DNA of 64,000 nucleotides from Chitinispirillales bacterium (GTDB lineage Bacteria; Fibrobacterota; Chitinivibrionia; Chitinivibrionales; Chitinispirillaceae): NCBI GenBank assembly GCA_031254105.1, contig JAIRVB010000027.1, positions 62,001 to 126,000 of the forward strand, read 5' to 3'. Shown piece by piece: positions 25,465 to 33,556 of this stretch (position 1 is its first letter; each line of letters starts with the position of its first letter). The notes under the pieces were generated by a model. It saw only the letters and a program-made list of their open reading frames with translations, ran no database searches and was not told where the DNA came from. The position numbers and the translations under genes were made by a program.

Positions 25465-26790
25465 TTGCATAATATGTCTAAATTTTCCACCCAATATTCT
25501 TTTAGCGGTTCAATAGAGCGTTTTGCAAAAGCTGCGTCAATGATTCCCGGCGGTGTGAACAGTCCAGTAAGAGCTTTTAAAAGCGTTGGCGGGACGCCAG
25601 TTTTTTTGTCTAAGGCGAAAGGGAGCCGTTTTTGGGATGTTGACGGTAACGAGTTTGTGGATTTTTGTCAATCGTGGGGACCGCTTATTTTAGGGCATGC
25701 CGATGAACGTGTGGTTGAGGCTGTACAGACCGCCGCGCGCAGCGGATTATCGTTTGGAGCTTGTCATGAGGGAGAGATCCGAATGGCGGAGCTTATACTC
25801 TCGGCGATGAATGATTTTGACCGTGTGCGGCTTATGAGTTCGGGGACAGAGGCGGTAATGACCGCGCTAAGGCTTGCCAGAGGCGCGACAGGAAGAGACT
25901 TGATTGTAAAGTTTCAGGGTGGGTATCACGGACACAGCGACAGTATGCTTGTTAAGGCGGGATCGGGTCTTGTGACAGGCGGGGAGGCGGATTCGCGAGG
26001 TGTTCCTTCTGAAGTGGCGGCTCAGACTATTGTGACTTCCTTTGACGACGAAGAGGGTGTTGACGCGGTTTTTAGCCGCTATGGGGACAGGATCGCGGCA
26101 GTTATTATTGAACCGCTTCCCGCAAACAATGGGCTTTTGGTACAAAGGCAGGAGTTTCTGCAATTCTTAAGGGATATCACTCTTAAATTTGGAGCCTTGT
26201 TGATCTTTGATGAAGTGATATCCGGGTTTCGTTTGCGTTTTGGAGGGTATTATCAGATTGCCGGCGTTATTCCCGATCTTGTCACTTTGGGAAAAATTAT
26301 CGGCGGCGGAATGCCGGTTGGAGCATTAGTTGGCAGGCGAGATCTGATGGAAAATCTCGCTCCGCAAGGCGGTGTTTATCAGGCGGGAACACTCAGCGGA
26401 AACCCGGTTTCTCTTGCCGCTGGTATAGAAACGCTTCGTATTCTCTCAGAAGAAACTGTTTACACCAGGCTTGAAATGAATGGCCAAAAGTTTGCTTCAT
26501 TGCTTAAGGGGGCAAACATCCCGGCGTTGCGGCTGCAAAGGGCGGGATCGATCTTGTGGCTTTATTTAGATGATTGCGATTTGCCAAGAAGAACGGATAT
26601 GATAAGCGGGCTTGCGATGCAGCGTTATAAGGAGATTTTCCGGCCTGTTTTAGAGAGAGGGTTCTATCTCCCTCCATCGCCTTATGAAGTTATGTTTTTA
26701 AGCGCCAGTCACAGTGAGCTGGAATTGACGGAGTTTGCGGATGTTATCATTGGTCAGCTGCAAAAAACAAGTATCTCTCAAGTACAGTGA
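25465..26790 (+). CDS. hemL: Glutamate-1-semialdehyde 2,1-aminomutase
   Basis: 441 aa. PLP-dependent class III aminotransferase fold: SSGTEAVMTALRLARG binds the cofactor phosphate, FDEVISGFR contacts the pyridine ring, and Lys277 in LVTLGKIIGGGMPVGA forms the Schiff base. PGGVNSPVRAF near the N-terminus is diagnostic of HemL. It converts the HemA product to 5-aminolevulinate. The start is uncertain: TTG 25465 sits 4 nt after AAGGA and at the same offset from the 17-nt motif as the TTG start at 59801, while ATG 25474 is 13 nt away. I favour TTG. The final residues follow the normal family end. Confidence 0.96.
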   Translation: MHNMSKFSTQYSFSGSIERFAKAASMIPGGVNSPVRAFKSVGGTPVFLSKAKGSRFWDVDGNEFVDFCQSWGPLILGHADERVVEAVQTAARSGLSFGACHEGEIRMAELILSAMNDFDRVRLMSSGTEAVMTALRLARGATGRDLIVKFQGGYHGHSDSMLVKAGSGLVTGGEADSRGVPSEVAAQTIVTSFDDEEGVDAVFSRYGDRIAAVIIEPLPANNGLLVQRQEFLQFLRDITLKFGALLIFDEVISGFRLRFGGYYQIAGVIPDLVTLGKIIGGGMPVGALVGRRDLMENLAPQGGVYQAGTLSGNPVSLAAGIETLRILSEETVYTRLEMNGQKFASLLKGANIPALRLQRAGSILWLYLDDCDLPRRTDMISGLAMQRYKEIFRPVLERGFYLPPSPYEVMFLSASHSELELTEFADVIIGQLQKTSISQVQ

Positions 26791-26811
26791 AATATTTAAG
26801 GGGCCTGATCA

Positions 26812-26871
26812 ATGAGAAAGTTCGTAATGTTTATCACGCAAACATCTTGCACAGCAGCTCAATCTAACTAA
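26812..26871 (+). CDS. Micro-ORF 1, 19-aa peptide
   Basis: Encodes MRKFVMFITQTSCTAAQSN followed by TAA, with AAGGGG 8 nt upstream. Its first residues match the N-terminus of the downstream ligase (MRKFVRFI). It could be a leader peptide controlling the downstream gene, or a relic of duplication. Not demonstrably translated. Confidence 0.4.
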   Translation: MRKFVMFITQTSCTAAQSN

Positions 26872-26884
26872 AGAGGGTCTGATC

Positions 26885-26944
26885 ATGAGAAAATTCGTAA
26901 TGTTTATCACGCAAACATCTTGCACAGCAACTCAATCTAACTAA
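26885..26944 (+). CDS. Micro-ORF 2, 19-aa peptide
   Basis: Encodes MRKFVMFITQTSCTATQSN followed by TAA, with AGAGGG upstream. It differs from micro-ORF 1 by one silent change and one Ala-to-Thr change. The stop is 14 nt before the ligase ATG, a distance that would allow reinitiation or coupling. Confidence 0.4.
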   Translation: MRKFVMFITQTSCTATQSN

Positions 26945-26958
26945 AAAGGGTCGAACTA

Positions 26959-28608
26959 ATGAGAAAGTTTGTAAGGTTTATCATAGGTTTAGATAAATAC
27001 CTGAGAGAGAGATTGGAGCCTTTAGAGGCTGTGGAACGCGCGCGCAGGCTTCTTAAGGAACGGATTGCAACGCGCGGGGAAAACTTCCTTAATCTGTTGG
27101 AGCGCGGCGTGTTCGGTTACGCGAAAAGTCCTTATTTAAAGCTGCTTGAGCCTAAAAAAATCTCTTTTTCTGATGTCAAGTCATGGGTAGAGAATGATGG
27201 GGTTGAGCAGACTCTCTCAAAGCTTGTGCAGGAGGGAGTATATTTTACAGTCGATGAGTTTAAAGGTAAAACTGAAGTAAAAAGAAACGGCGCTGAGTTT
27301 AAATGCTCTGAAGCGATGTTTGACAATCCGTTTTTATCAGCTGTTTACGAAGTCAGAAGCGGCGCTACGCGCAGCGCGGGTACACGGGTGAGGATAGATT
27401 TTGATTACCTTGTGCAACGTTCCTTTTATGACGCGTTTCTGCTTGCCGCTCACAGTTCTCTTACTGTTCCTATTGCGAACTGGTTCCCTATTTTTCCCGG
27501 CGCGCCGGGTATAAATTCCTCACTGCGCTTTACTTACATAGGTAATCCTCCAAGACGCTGGTTTTCTCAGGTTGACAGGGCGCAAATTAAGGTGAACTGG
27601 GAAAAAACATGGGGAACAAATTTTATCTTCTGGATGAGCCGCGCTCATGGAGTCCGCCTTGCCGAACCTGAATATGTAAATTTGAATCATGCGCATAAAG
27701 TTGCGAAATGGGCTTCCTCCATGCTTGATTATTATCCTAATTGCGTTATTTATACATTCGCGACATCTGCCGTAAGAGTTTGCATAGCCGCCAAGGAAAA
27801 TGGTTTGAGCCTTAAAGGGGTGCGTTTTCTTGTTACCGGAGAAACGTTAAGCGCGCAGAAAAGACGCGAGATAGAGGCATGCGGAGCTGTGGCGATTCCT
27901 GTATATGGCATAAGTGAAGCGGGAGTGATCGCTGCCGGATGTGAAAAGCATTCTACATGCTGTGCAAGGGACGGAGGTAGCGATCATTGTCATTTGTATA
28001 AAGATACTACCGCAGTCATCACACACCCATACACCGTGCCGCATTTTGATACAAGCGTAGATTCATTCCTCTTCACCACACTTCTTTACGAATCGCCAAA
28101 ACTGCTTCTTAACGTAGGAATGGGTGATTACGGTTCTGTTTACACGCAAGCAAGTGACTGCGCGTTTGGCAAGGAGGGATTTGATATTCACCTGAGCTCA
28201 ATCATGAGCTACGAAAAACTTACCGGTGAAGGTGTAACATTTGTAGATACCGATTTTATACGTATCATCGAAAAAGAACTGCCTGAAAAATTCGGCGGAC
28301 AAAGTACCGATTATCAGCTTGTTGAGGAAGAGGATGAAAAGGGGCTTAACCGAATGCGTTTATTTGTAAGCCCGCGGTTAGGCGTTGTTGATGAAAGTAA
28401 AGTTGTAAACACGTTTTTAGAGATGCTGCGCAATTCTGAGAGCAGTCCGGAGTCCTGGGCTCAGTCCGGTTCGGTGATGTGGGATCAGGCAAGAATGGTA
28501 CGCGTAAAGCGGGAGTATCCGATGGCTACAGTCAGCGGAAAAATCCTTCCTTTTCATCTTCAGAGCAGAAAAAAAAGTTCAATAACGCAAAACTTGAAAA
28601 CTTCTTAA
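26959..28608 (+). CDS. ANL superfamily adenylate-forming protein (PaaK/CapK-like)
   Basis: 549 aa. It belongs to the phenylacetate-CoA ligase-like branch: RSGATRSAGTRVRIDF occupies the position of the Ser/Thr/Gly-rich phosphate loop, FLVTGETLSAQKRREIE is the core strand, and VYGISEAGVIAAGC is the acyl/AMP-binding Y-x-x-S/T-E motif. A cysteine-rich insert (CEKHSTCCARDGG, then HCH) follows that motif and may bind zinc, as in some PaaK/CapK proteins. It would activate a carboxylic acid as its adenylate; the acid and acceptor are unknown. It lies between hemL and hemB, 12 nt from the latter, and is preceded by two tandem micro-ORFs that copy its start. Confidence 0.75.
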   Translation: MRKFVRFIIGLDKYLRERLEPLEAVERARRLLKERIATRGENFLNLLERGVFGYAKSPYLKLLEPKKISFSDVKSWVENDGVEQTLSKLVQEGVYFTVDEFKGKTEVKRNGAEFKCSEAMFDNPFLSAVYEVRSGATRSAGTRVRIDFDYLVQRSFYDAFLLAAHSSLTVPIANWFPIFPGAPGINSSLRFTYIGNPPRRWFSQVDRAQIKVNWEKTWGTNFIFWMSRAHGVRLAEPEYVNLNHAHKVAKWASSMLDYYPNCVIYTFATSAVRVCIAAKENGLSLKGVRFLVTGETLSAQKRREIEACGAVAIPVYGISEAGVIAAGCEKHSTCCARDGGSDHCHLYKDTTAVITHPYTVPHFDTSVDSFLFTTLLYESPKLLLNVGMGDYGSVYTQASDCAFGKEGFDIHLSSIMSYEKLTGEGVTFVDTDFIRIIEKELPEKFGGQSTDYQLVEEEDEKGLNRMRLFVSPRLGVVDESKVVNTFLEMLRNSESSPESWAQSGSVMWDQARMVRVKREYPMATVSGKILPFHLQSRKKSSITQNLKTS

Positions 28609-28620
28609 AGGGGAGGATAG

Positions 28621-29601
28621 ATGGGTTTTCCGGTTCATCGAATGAGGAGACTGCGCAGAAATGAGTATCTGCGCTCAATGGTAAGAGAACATAGCTTGAA
28701 TGTCAAGGACTTTATCTACCCCATGTTTGTTGTGCACGGCAGCGGGGTCAAGCGGGAAATACCCTCTCTTAAAGGTAATTATCATCTATCTGTTGACAAA
28801 ATTGTAGAAGAAGCGCGAATAGTGCGGGATCTGGGAATTCCGGCTGTACTTCTGTTTGGTATACCGGCAAAAAGAGATGTGGCCGCGTCGGAAGCTTATT
28901 CAACGGATGGGATTGTACAGCAAGCTGTGCGGGCGCTCAAAGATAAGGTGCCTGAGCTTGTTGTAATTACAGATGTATGCCTTTGTGAATATACGGAGCA
29001 CGGCCATTGCGGTATTGTGGAAAATGGTTATTTACAAAATGACGCTTCGCTTGAACTGATCGCTAAAGTGGCATGTTCCCATGCCGAAGCGGGAGCGGAT
29101 ATAATGGCGCCGGCCGCCATGCTTGATGGACAAATAAAAACCATGCGGGAAAATCTTGATAAAAACGGGTTTTTAAATGTGGCGCTTATGGCGTATTCGG
29201 TAAAATTCGCCTCCAGGCTCTATGATCCGTTCTTCAAAGAGGGTACGCAGTCACATGTAACTTCCGGCGACAAACGCTCTCATCAAATGGATTACTCAAA
29301 CGCCACCGAAGCGCTAAGGGAGATTGCCCTTGATATTGAGGAGGGAGCGGATATCATAATGGTAAAACCGGCTATGTTTTACCTTGACATTGTGTATAGG
29401 GTTAAAGAGCAGTTTAAAGTACCTTTGGCTGTCTACAATGTAAGCGGGGAGTACGCTATGGTTAAAGCGGCCGCGCAAGTGGCAAAGCTTGACGAAACGG
29501 CTTTGCGGCATGAGATTTTGACCGGTTTCAAAAGAGCGGGAGCTAATTTGATTATCTCTTATCACGCAAAGGAGATCGCGCAAAGCTTAATGCAGAAATA
29601 A
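28621..29601 (+). CDS. hemB: Porphobilinogen synthase (5-aminolevulinate dehydratase)
   Basis: 326 aa. Catalytic lysines are Lys195 in MAYSVKFASRLYDPF and Lys249 in DIIMVKPAMFYLDIV. The DVCLCEYTEHGHCG segment (118-131) carries the three cysteines (120, 122, 130) of a zinc-dependent active site. It condenses two 5-aminolevulinates to porphobilinogen. A strong GGGGAGG precedes the ATG, 12 nt after the ANL gene stop, so the two are co-transcribed. The last residues MQK and the stop codon come from a copy of the dispersed 32-bp repeat, so the native end was probably replaced by repeat-encoded residues. Confidence 0.97.
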   Translation: MGFPVHRMRRLRRNEYLRSMVREHSLNVKDFIYPMFVVHGSGVKREIPSLKGNYHLSVDKIVEEARIVRDLGIPAVLLFGIPAKRDVAASEAYSTDGIVQQAVRALKDKVPELVVITDVCLCEYTEHGHCGIVENGYLQNDASLELIAKVACSHAEAGADIMAPAAMLDGQIKTMRENLDKNGFLNVALMAYSVKFASRLYDPFFKEGTQSHVTSGDKRSHQMDYSNATEALREIALDIEEGADIIMVKPAMFYLDIVYRVKEQFKVPLAVYNVSGEYAMVKAAAQVAKLDETALRHEILTGFKRAGANLIISYHAKEIAQSLMQK

Positions 29602-29698
29602 TAATGCAGAATGCAGAAATAAAACAAGGAAAGTATGAGATATTTGTTGTATATGTGTTTTGATCTATTTCTGAATTCTGAATTCTGCATTATTATTT
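29589..29698. repeat. Dispersed MQK repeat, hairpin copy with diverged right arm
   Basis: The left arm 29589-29620 is identical over 32 nt to the arm at 19186-19217. The right arm 29667-29698 is a partly diverged complement in which GCAT steps are replaced by GAATT. The hemB stop codon lies in the left arm. Confidence 0.85.
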
Positions 29699-29720
29699 GA
29701 ATTTTAAAGAAGGTGATTGA

Positions 29721-30920
29721 ATGGAGAAAGTTGAAAAGATTGAAAAAATTAAAATACTGCATATTTACAAATCGTTTAATGTTTTTAATGGTCTGATTGA
29801 AATTCTTACCATAATGGCTCAGGATCTTGACCATAAACGGTTTGAACTCGGTGTATGTGTTTTTGAGTATGAGGGAAACTCTTTTGGGGAGAAATTTGAG
29901 AAACTTGGAGGTAAAATATTTAATCTTGACGTTCAGCAAAAGGCCCTCAATGAGCCTAAGAGTTTTAGTAAGCTTGTCTCTTTCCTTAAAAGCTATAAGC
30001 CTCATGTGGTTCAAACACATGTGCTCAAAGCAAATCTTATGGGCAGCGCGGCGGCCCGTCTTGCCGGAGTACCTGTTATCATAGGAACTGAGATGACGCT
30101 TAAGGATACCGCTCCGTCAAGCTTTGGACGTTTGCGGGACCGGATTCTTCAGCCGTTTACATCAGCAGCTCTTAAAGGATGTGATTCCTTTGTTGTGACC
30201 TCTGAGTTTATAAAAAAAGAATGGGAGAACGGTCTTAAACAAAACGCGTTTAAAGTGATTTATCCACCGTTCAATTTGGAGAAACTGAACGCGTCTGCTA
30301 ATGTCAGGGAAACTCATGGCAAAGAGATAAAGAAAATTGGATTTATCGGCAGGCTTTCTGATGAAAAATCGATTGACAAACTTTTAGAAGCTATGAAAAT
30401 GGTGTCAACCGCGGAGCCTAACAGTAAACTTTGCGTTGTTGGTACAGGCCCGCTTGAAAACAAACTAAAGCAGCAGTGCGGCGCGCTTGGATTAGAAAAG
30501 GCAGTTGAGTTTACAGGCTATAAAGCTAATGTATTTGAGGCGCTCAGAGGTTTTGACCTGTTTGTTCTATCTTCCCGTACAGAAGGATGTCCTATTGTGA
30601 TTTTAGAAGCTATGGCTGCCGGACTCGCTGTAGTGGCGACCGATGTGGGAGGTAATCCTGAGCTTGTTGAAGATGGTAAAACAGGAATTCTTGTACGTCC
30701 CAATTGTCCGCACTCGATAGCATCCGCTCTTATAGCGCTGTTAAAAGATAAATCCAGAGCGCAGAAAATGGGGGAAGCTGGACAAAAAAGAGCGTTTACA
30801 GTTTTTCATCCTTCCAAATTTACCGCTTCGCTTCAGGAACTCTACATGGAGTTATACAATAAAAAGCGTCCGCATTCTCAATTAGCAAAAAATAAAAATG
30901 CGGAGCGGGGGCGTGTATGA
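29721..30920 (+). CDS. Glycosyltransferase family 4
   Basis: 399 aa, GT-B fold. The N-terminal domain reads ILHIYKSFNVFNGLIEIL and HVVQTHVLKANLMGSAAAR. The C-terminal domain has IGFIGRLSDEKSIDKLLEAM, LCVVGTGPLENKL, LFVLSSRTEGCPIVILEAMA with the E-x7-E motif, and VATDVGGNPELVEDG. It retains the sugar donor's configuration; donor and acceptor are not known. A ribosome site (GAAGGTG) precedes the ATG. It overlaps the FAD oxidoreductase by 4 nt (ATGA). It starts the third glycan block after the repeat that ends hemB. Confidence 0.9.
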   Translation: MEKVEKIEKIKILHIYKSFNVFNGLIEILTIMAQDLDHKRFELGVCVFEYEGNSFGEKFEKLGGKIFNLDVQQKALNEPKSFSKLVSFLKSYKPHVVQTHVLKANLMGSAAARLAGVPVIIGTEMTLKDTAPSSFGRLRDRILQPFTSAALKGCDSFVVTSEFIKKEWENGLKQNAFKVIYPPFNLEKLNASANVRETHGKEIKKIGFIGRLSDEKSIDKLLEAMKMVSTAEPNSKLCVVGTGPLENKLKQQCGALGLEKAVEFTGYKANVFEALRGFDLFVLSSRTEGCPIVILEAMAAGLAVVATDVGGNPELVEDGKTGILVRPNCPHSIASALIALLKDKSRAQKMGEAGQKRAFTVFHPSKFTASLQELYMELYNKKRPHSQLAKNKNAERGRV

Positions 30921-32278
30921 AAAATGTTGTCATAATAGGATGCGGGCTGGCGGGAATCGGCGCAGCCTGGAAGCTTAAGCAGGAAAAAGATGAGAAAGCT
31001 CCTCTTAACTGTACACTGTTTGAAAAAGAGACAAGGGCCGGCGGGCTTTGCCGCACCGAACGGCAGGGAGATTTTCTTTTCGATTATACCGGACACCTTT
31101 TACATTTCAGCACCGATTTTTTTAAAGACCATGTTTTAGCTCTTATCGGAAGCATTCTTGAGCAACGGAACAGAAGCGCATGGATATTTTCAAAAAATGT
31201 GTATACCCGGTATCCATTTCAGGCAAATCTGTTTGGACTTCCAACGGATGTAGTTGCGGAATGTTTGTATGAATACAGTAAACAATATTTTAAAGATAAC
31301 AAAGCTGACATAAACACTTTTGAGGATTGGATAAGGGTGTATTTCGGGGATGGGATCGCGCGCCACTTTATGATCCCTTACAACGGTAAAATTTACAGAG
31401 TTCATCCGCGTGAACTCACACCCGATGCCGGAGGCCGCTTCGTTCCATCCTCAGATCTTATGCTGCTTCTTAACGGCGCGCTTTCCGATATGGGAGGGCA
31501 GCTTGGTTATAACAGCCATTTTTTCTATCCATCCAACGGCGGTATTGAGGCGATGGTGAGCGCCATGACAGCAGGGCTTGATAATATTAATCTCAGTGAA
31601 GGGGTTGAACGGATTATTCCCAGTGAACAGATCTTGATAACAACCCGCGGCAGGAAAGTGCAGTATGATTTCATTATTTCCACTCAACCTCTTCCTTTAC
31701 TTGTAAATGGTATTGAAGACGATATTGGGGATATCAGAGATGCAGCTTCAAGGCTCAGGGCCGTTTCTGTCCTCAATATCAATCTTGGGATAAAAGGAGA
31801 TCTCGGCGACAGACACTGGATTTATGTGCCGGAAGAGGAGTACCTTTTTCACAGGCTTGGCTTTACTAATAATTTTTCAGATTCTATGGCTCCATCAGGA
31901 CACAGCTCTATTTATTTGGAAATTTCCTATGATCCTAAAAAAGGTATTGATGTTGAATGGGCGCGCGGTAAGTGTGTGGATGATCTGATAAAAATGGGGA
32001 TAATCGGCAGCGCCGATCAGGTTGTATGCGAAAAGATACTTGACATACCTTATGGGTATGTAATTTTTGATGATCAGCGTCAAAACAGTATTGACAAAAT
32101 CAACAATTATCTTGAAAGTAAAAATATCTATTCCGCGGGACGTTTCGGTTCGTGGGAATATTCTTCTATGGAAGACGCTTTCCTCTTAGGTGTTAAAGCA
32201 GCGGAAAGTATAAGCGCAAAGCACGCAAAGGTATCCGGCCGCGGTCAGAAAATTACGCTGGATTCTTCTACAGCATGA
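30917..32278 (+). CDS. FAD-dependent amine-oxidase-family oxidoreductase (protoporphyrinogen oxidase-like fold)
   Basis: 453 aa. The dinucleotide-binding motif VVIIGCGLAGIGAAWKL is at the N-terminus, followed by FEKETRAGGLCRTER, the second FAD contact, and a C-terminal FAD motif near YSAGRFGSWEYSSMEDAFL. The fold is shared by HemY, UDP-galactopyranose mutase and desaturases. The middle section (FDYTGHLLHFSTDFF and PYNGKIYRVHPREL) resembles the group found in polysaccharide clusters and UDP-galactopyranose mutases more than classical HemY. With hemA, hemL and hemB nearby a heme role is tempting, but coupling to a glycosyltransferase argues for glycan modification. Confidence 0.75.
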   Translation: MKNVVIIGCGLAGIGAAWKLKQEKDEKAPLNCTLFEKETRAGGLCRTERQGDFLFDYTGHLLHFSTDFFKDHVLALIGSILEQRNRSAWIFSKNVYTRYPFQANLFGLPTDVVAECLYEYSKQYFKDNKADINTFEDWIRVYFGDGIARHFMIPYNGKIYRVHPRELTPDAGGRFVPSSDLMLLLNGALSDMGGQLGYNSHFFYPSNGGIEAMVSAMTAGLDNINLSEGVERIIPSEQILITTRGRKVQYDFIISTQPLPLLVNGIEDDIGDIRDAASRLRAVSVLNINLGIKGDLGDRHWIYVPEEEYLFHRLGFTNNFSDSMAPSGHSSIYLEISYDPKKGIDVEWARGKCVDDLIKMGIIGSADQVVCEKILDIPYGYVIFDDQRQNSIDKINNYLESKNIYSAGRFGSWEYSSMEDAFLLGVKAAESISAKHAKVSGRGQKITLDSSTA

Positions 32279-32340
32279 TAAATATAATTGTACTGCTTAG
32301 AAATACAATATTGTATGGAAACGCGTTCTCCTGCGCCGTT

Positions 32341-32360
32341 ATACCCGCGAAGGCGGGTAT
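32341..32360. repeat. REP-like hairpin
   Basis: ATACCCGC-GAAG-GCGGGTAT, with perfect 8-bp arms and a GAAG loop, about 60 nt after the FAD oxidoreductase stop. Same hairpin type as 25295-25310. It is not followed by a T-run, so it is more likely a dispersed palindrome than a terminator. Confidence 0.7.
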
Positions 32361-32484
32361 CCAATGTTCCTGTTTTTAAGCCCGCAGATAAGAACAGCAG
32401 CGCCCGGCTGATGGGCGGGTAACGTGAGTGCGGCTTGTTTACTGTGATAAGCTTATGTGTTGAAAACCGTTATAAGGGAATACT

Positions 32485-33537
32485 ATGGATTTGCGTTCAT
32501 TCATCTCCGAGTTAGACAGACGCAATTTACTTACGCGTGTAAAGGCAAAGGTTGATTGGAAACATGAGATCGGCCGTATGACACGTGAAAACCGTGGAGC
32601 GCTGCTCTTCGATAATATCAAGGATTATCCGGGATACTCTATACTGACAGGAGCGATGTGCGGTAAGGAATTTATCGCCGCCGCTCTTGGGTTGAATGGA
32701 ATTGTAAAAAAGAGCCGCATTTCAGTAGCGTTAAAAGAACGGTTTAAATATCCGATTAAACCGGTTATTGTAAAGGGCGATTTCCCTCTGCACGACAATA
32801 TTATTTCAGGTAAAGACATTAACCTGTACAACTTTCCTGTTCCATTGTGGAGTGAGATTGACGGAGGAAGATTTATCGGAACGTGGCATCTTAATGTAAC
32901 TAAGGATCCGCAAACAGGCAGCCGTAATGTCGGCGTTTACAGGATGCAGATACTTTCTAATACAACAGCGTCTATAAGCGTATCTCCCGCAAGTCATCTG
33001 GCTCTGCATATGAACAAAGCGGAAAGCTTAAAAAAGCCTCTTGAGATGGCGGTTTGCATAGGAGTAAGCGAACTTGCTGTTATGTGCGCCGCCGCCGCGT
33101 TTCCGTTCTCGGTAGATGAATACGCAATGGCCGGCAGTCTTGCTCAAAAACCATTGGAACTTGTAAAGTGCCGCGGCGTTGACTTGGAAGTTCCGGCAGA
33201 TTCGGAAATAGTTCTGGAGGGAGAGATAAAGCTTAGTCAAAGAGTCAAGGATGGTCCTTATCTGGATTATGCTGGAGTCGCAAGCAGCAATCCGGCCTCG
33301 TTTCTATTTGAGGTCAAAAACATTATGCACCGCAACAATCCGGTGTTTCGGGGTACTGCAGTGGGAGCTCCCGGTTTAGAAGATCACGAACTTTTGTCTG
33401 TTCTTGCAAAGCTTGGATTAGTCGATTTTCATGGCTCAAGAATGCGGCAAAAAGTATTGAATGCCTGTTTGAAAAACGGTAATTTCAGATTGTTTCAAAT
33501 GAGCGGCAGATTAAGTAAGCTTTTTCATAAACAATAG
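32485..33537 (+). CDS. UbiD-family decarboxylase, short form
   Basis: 350 aa, against roughly 450-500 for standard UbiD enzymes. The N-terminal and central parts are recognisable: DLRSFISELDRRN, then FPVPLWSEIDGGRFIGT, NVGVYRMQI (prFMN-binding Arg region) and AVCIGVSELAVMCAAAAFPF with ELVKCRGVDLEVPADSEIVLEGE. The C-terminal domain after residue about 300 is reduced to a short tail and lacks the usual long closing helix region. Members are prFMN-dependent (de)carboxylases. A ubiX gene lies two genes downstream in the same operon, which supports function. Substrate unknown: this is not a quinone operon, and glycan genes surround it. Whether the truncation is ancestral is unclear. Confidence 0.8.
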   Translation: MDLRSFISELDRRNLLTRVKAKVDWKHEIGRMTRENRGALLFDNIKDYPGYSILTGAMCGKEFIAAALGLNGIVKKSRISVALKERFKYPIKPVIVKGDFPLHDNIISGKDINLYNFPVPLWSEIDGGRFIGTWHLNVTKDPQTGSRNVGVYRMQILSNTTASISVSPASHLALHMNKAESLKKPLEMAVCIGVSELAVMCAAAAFPFSVDEYAMAGSLAQKPLELVKCRGVDLEVPADSEIVLEGEIKLSQRVKDGPYLDYAGVASSNPASFLFEVKNIMHRNNPVFRGTAVGAPGLEDHELLSVLAKLGLVDFHGSRMRQKVLNACLKNGNFRLFQMSGRLSKLFHKQ

Positions 33538-33556
33538 TGCGGGGATAGACAGGTTT

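Larger units (their letters stand above)
26797..26985. repeat. Tandem repeat of about 73 bp covering two micro-ORFs and the start of the ligase gene
   Basis: Three successive ATG positions (26812, 26885, 26959) are 73 and 74 nt apart. Units 1 and 2 are nearly identical over the whole length, including their ribosome sites. Unit 3 matches over about the first 27 nt and then becomes the ligase gene. Differences between units 1 and 2 are few: one silent AAG/AAA change and one GCT/ACT. Confidence 0.85.

Noticed and set aside
30917-32278. Naming this gene hemY because of nearby hem genes
   Set aside because: The middle part resembles polysaccharide-cluster and mutase-type FAD proteins, and the gene is coupled to a glycosyltransferase.
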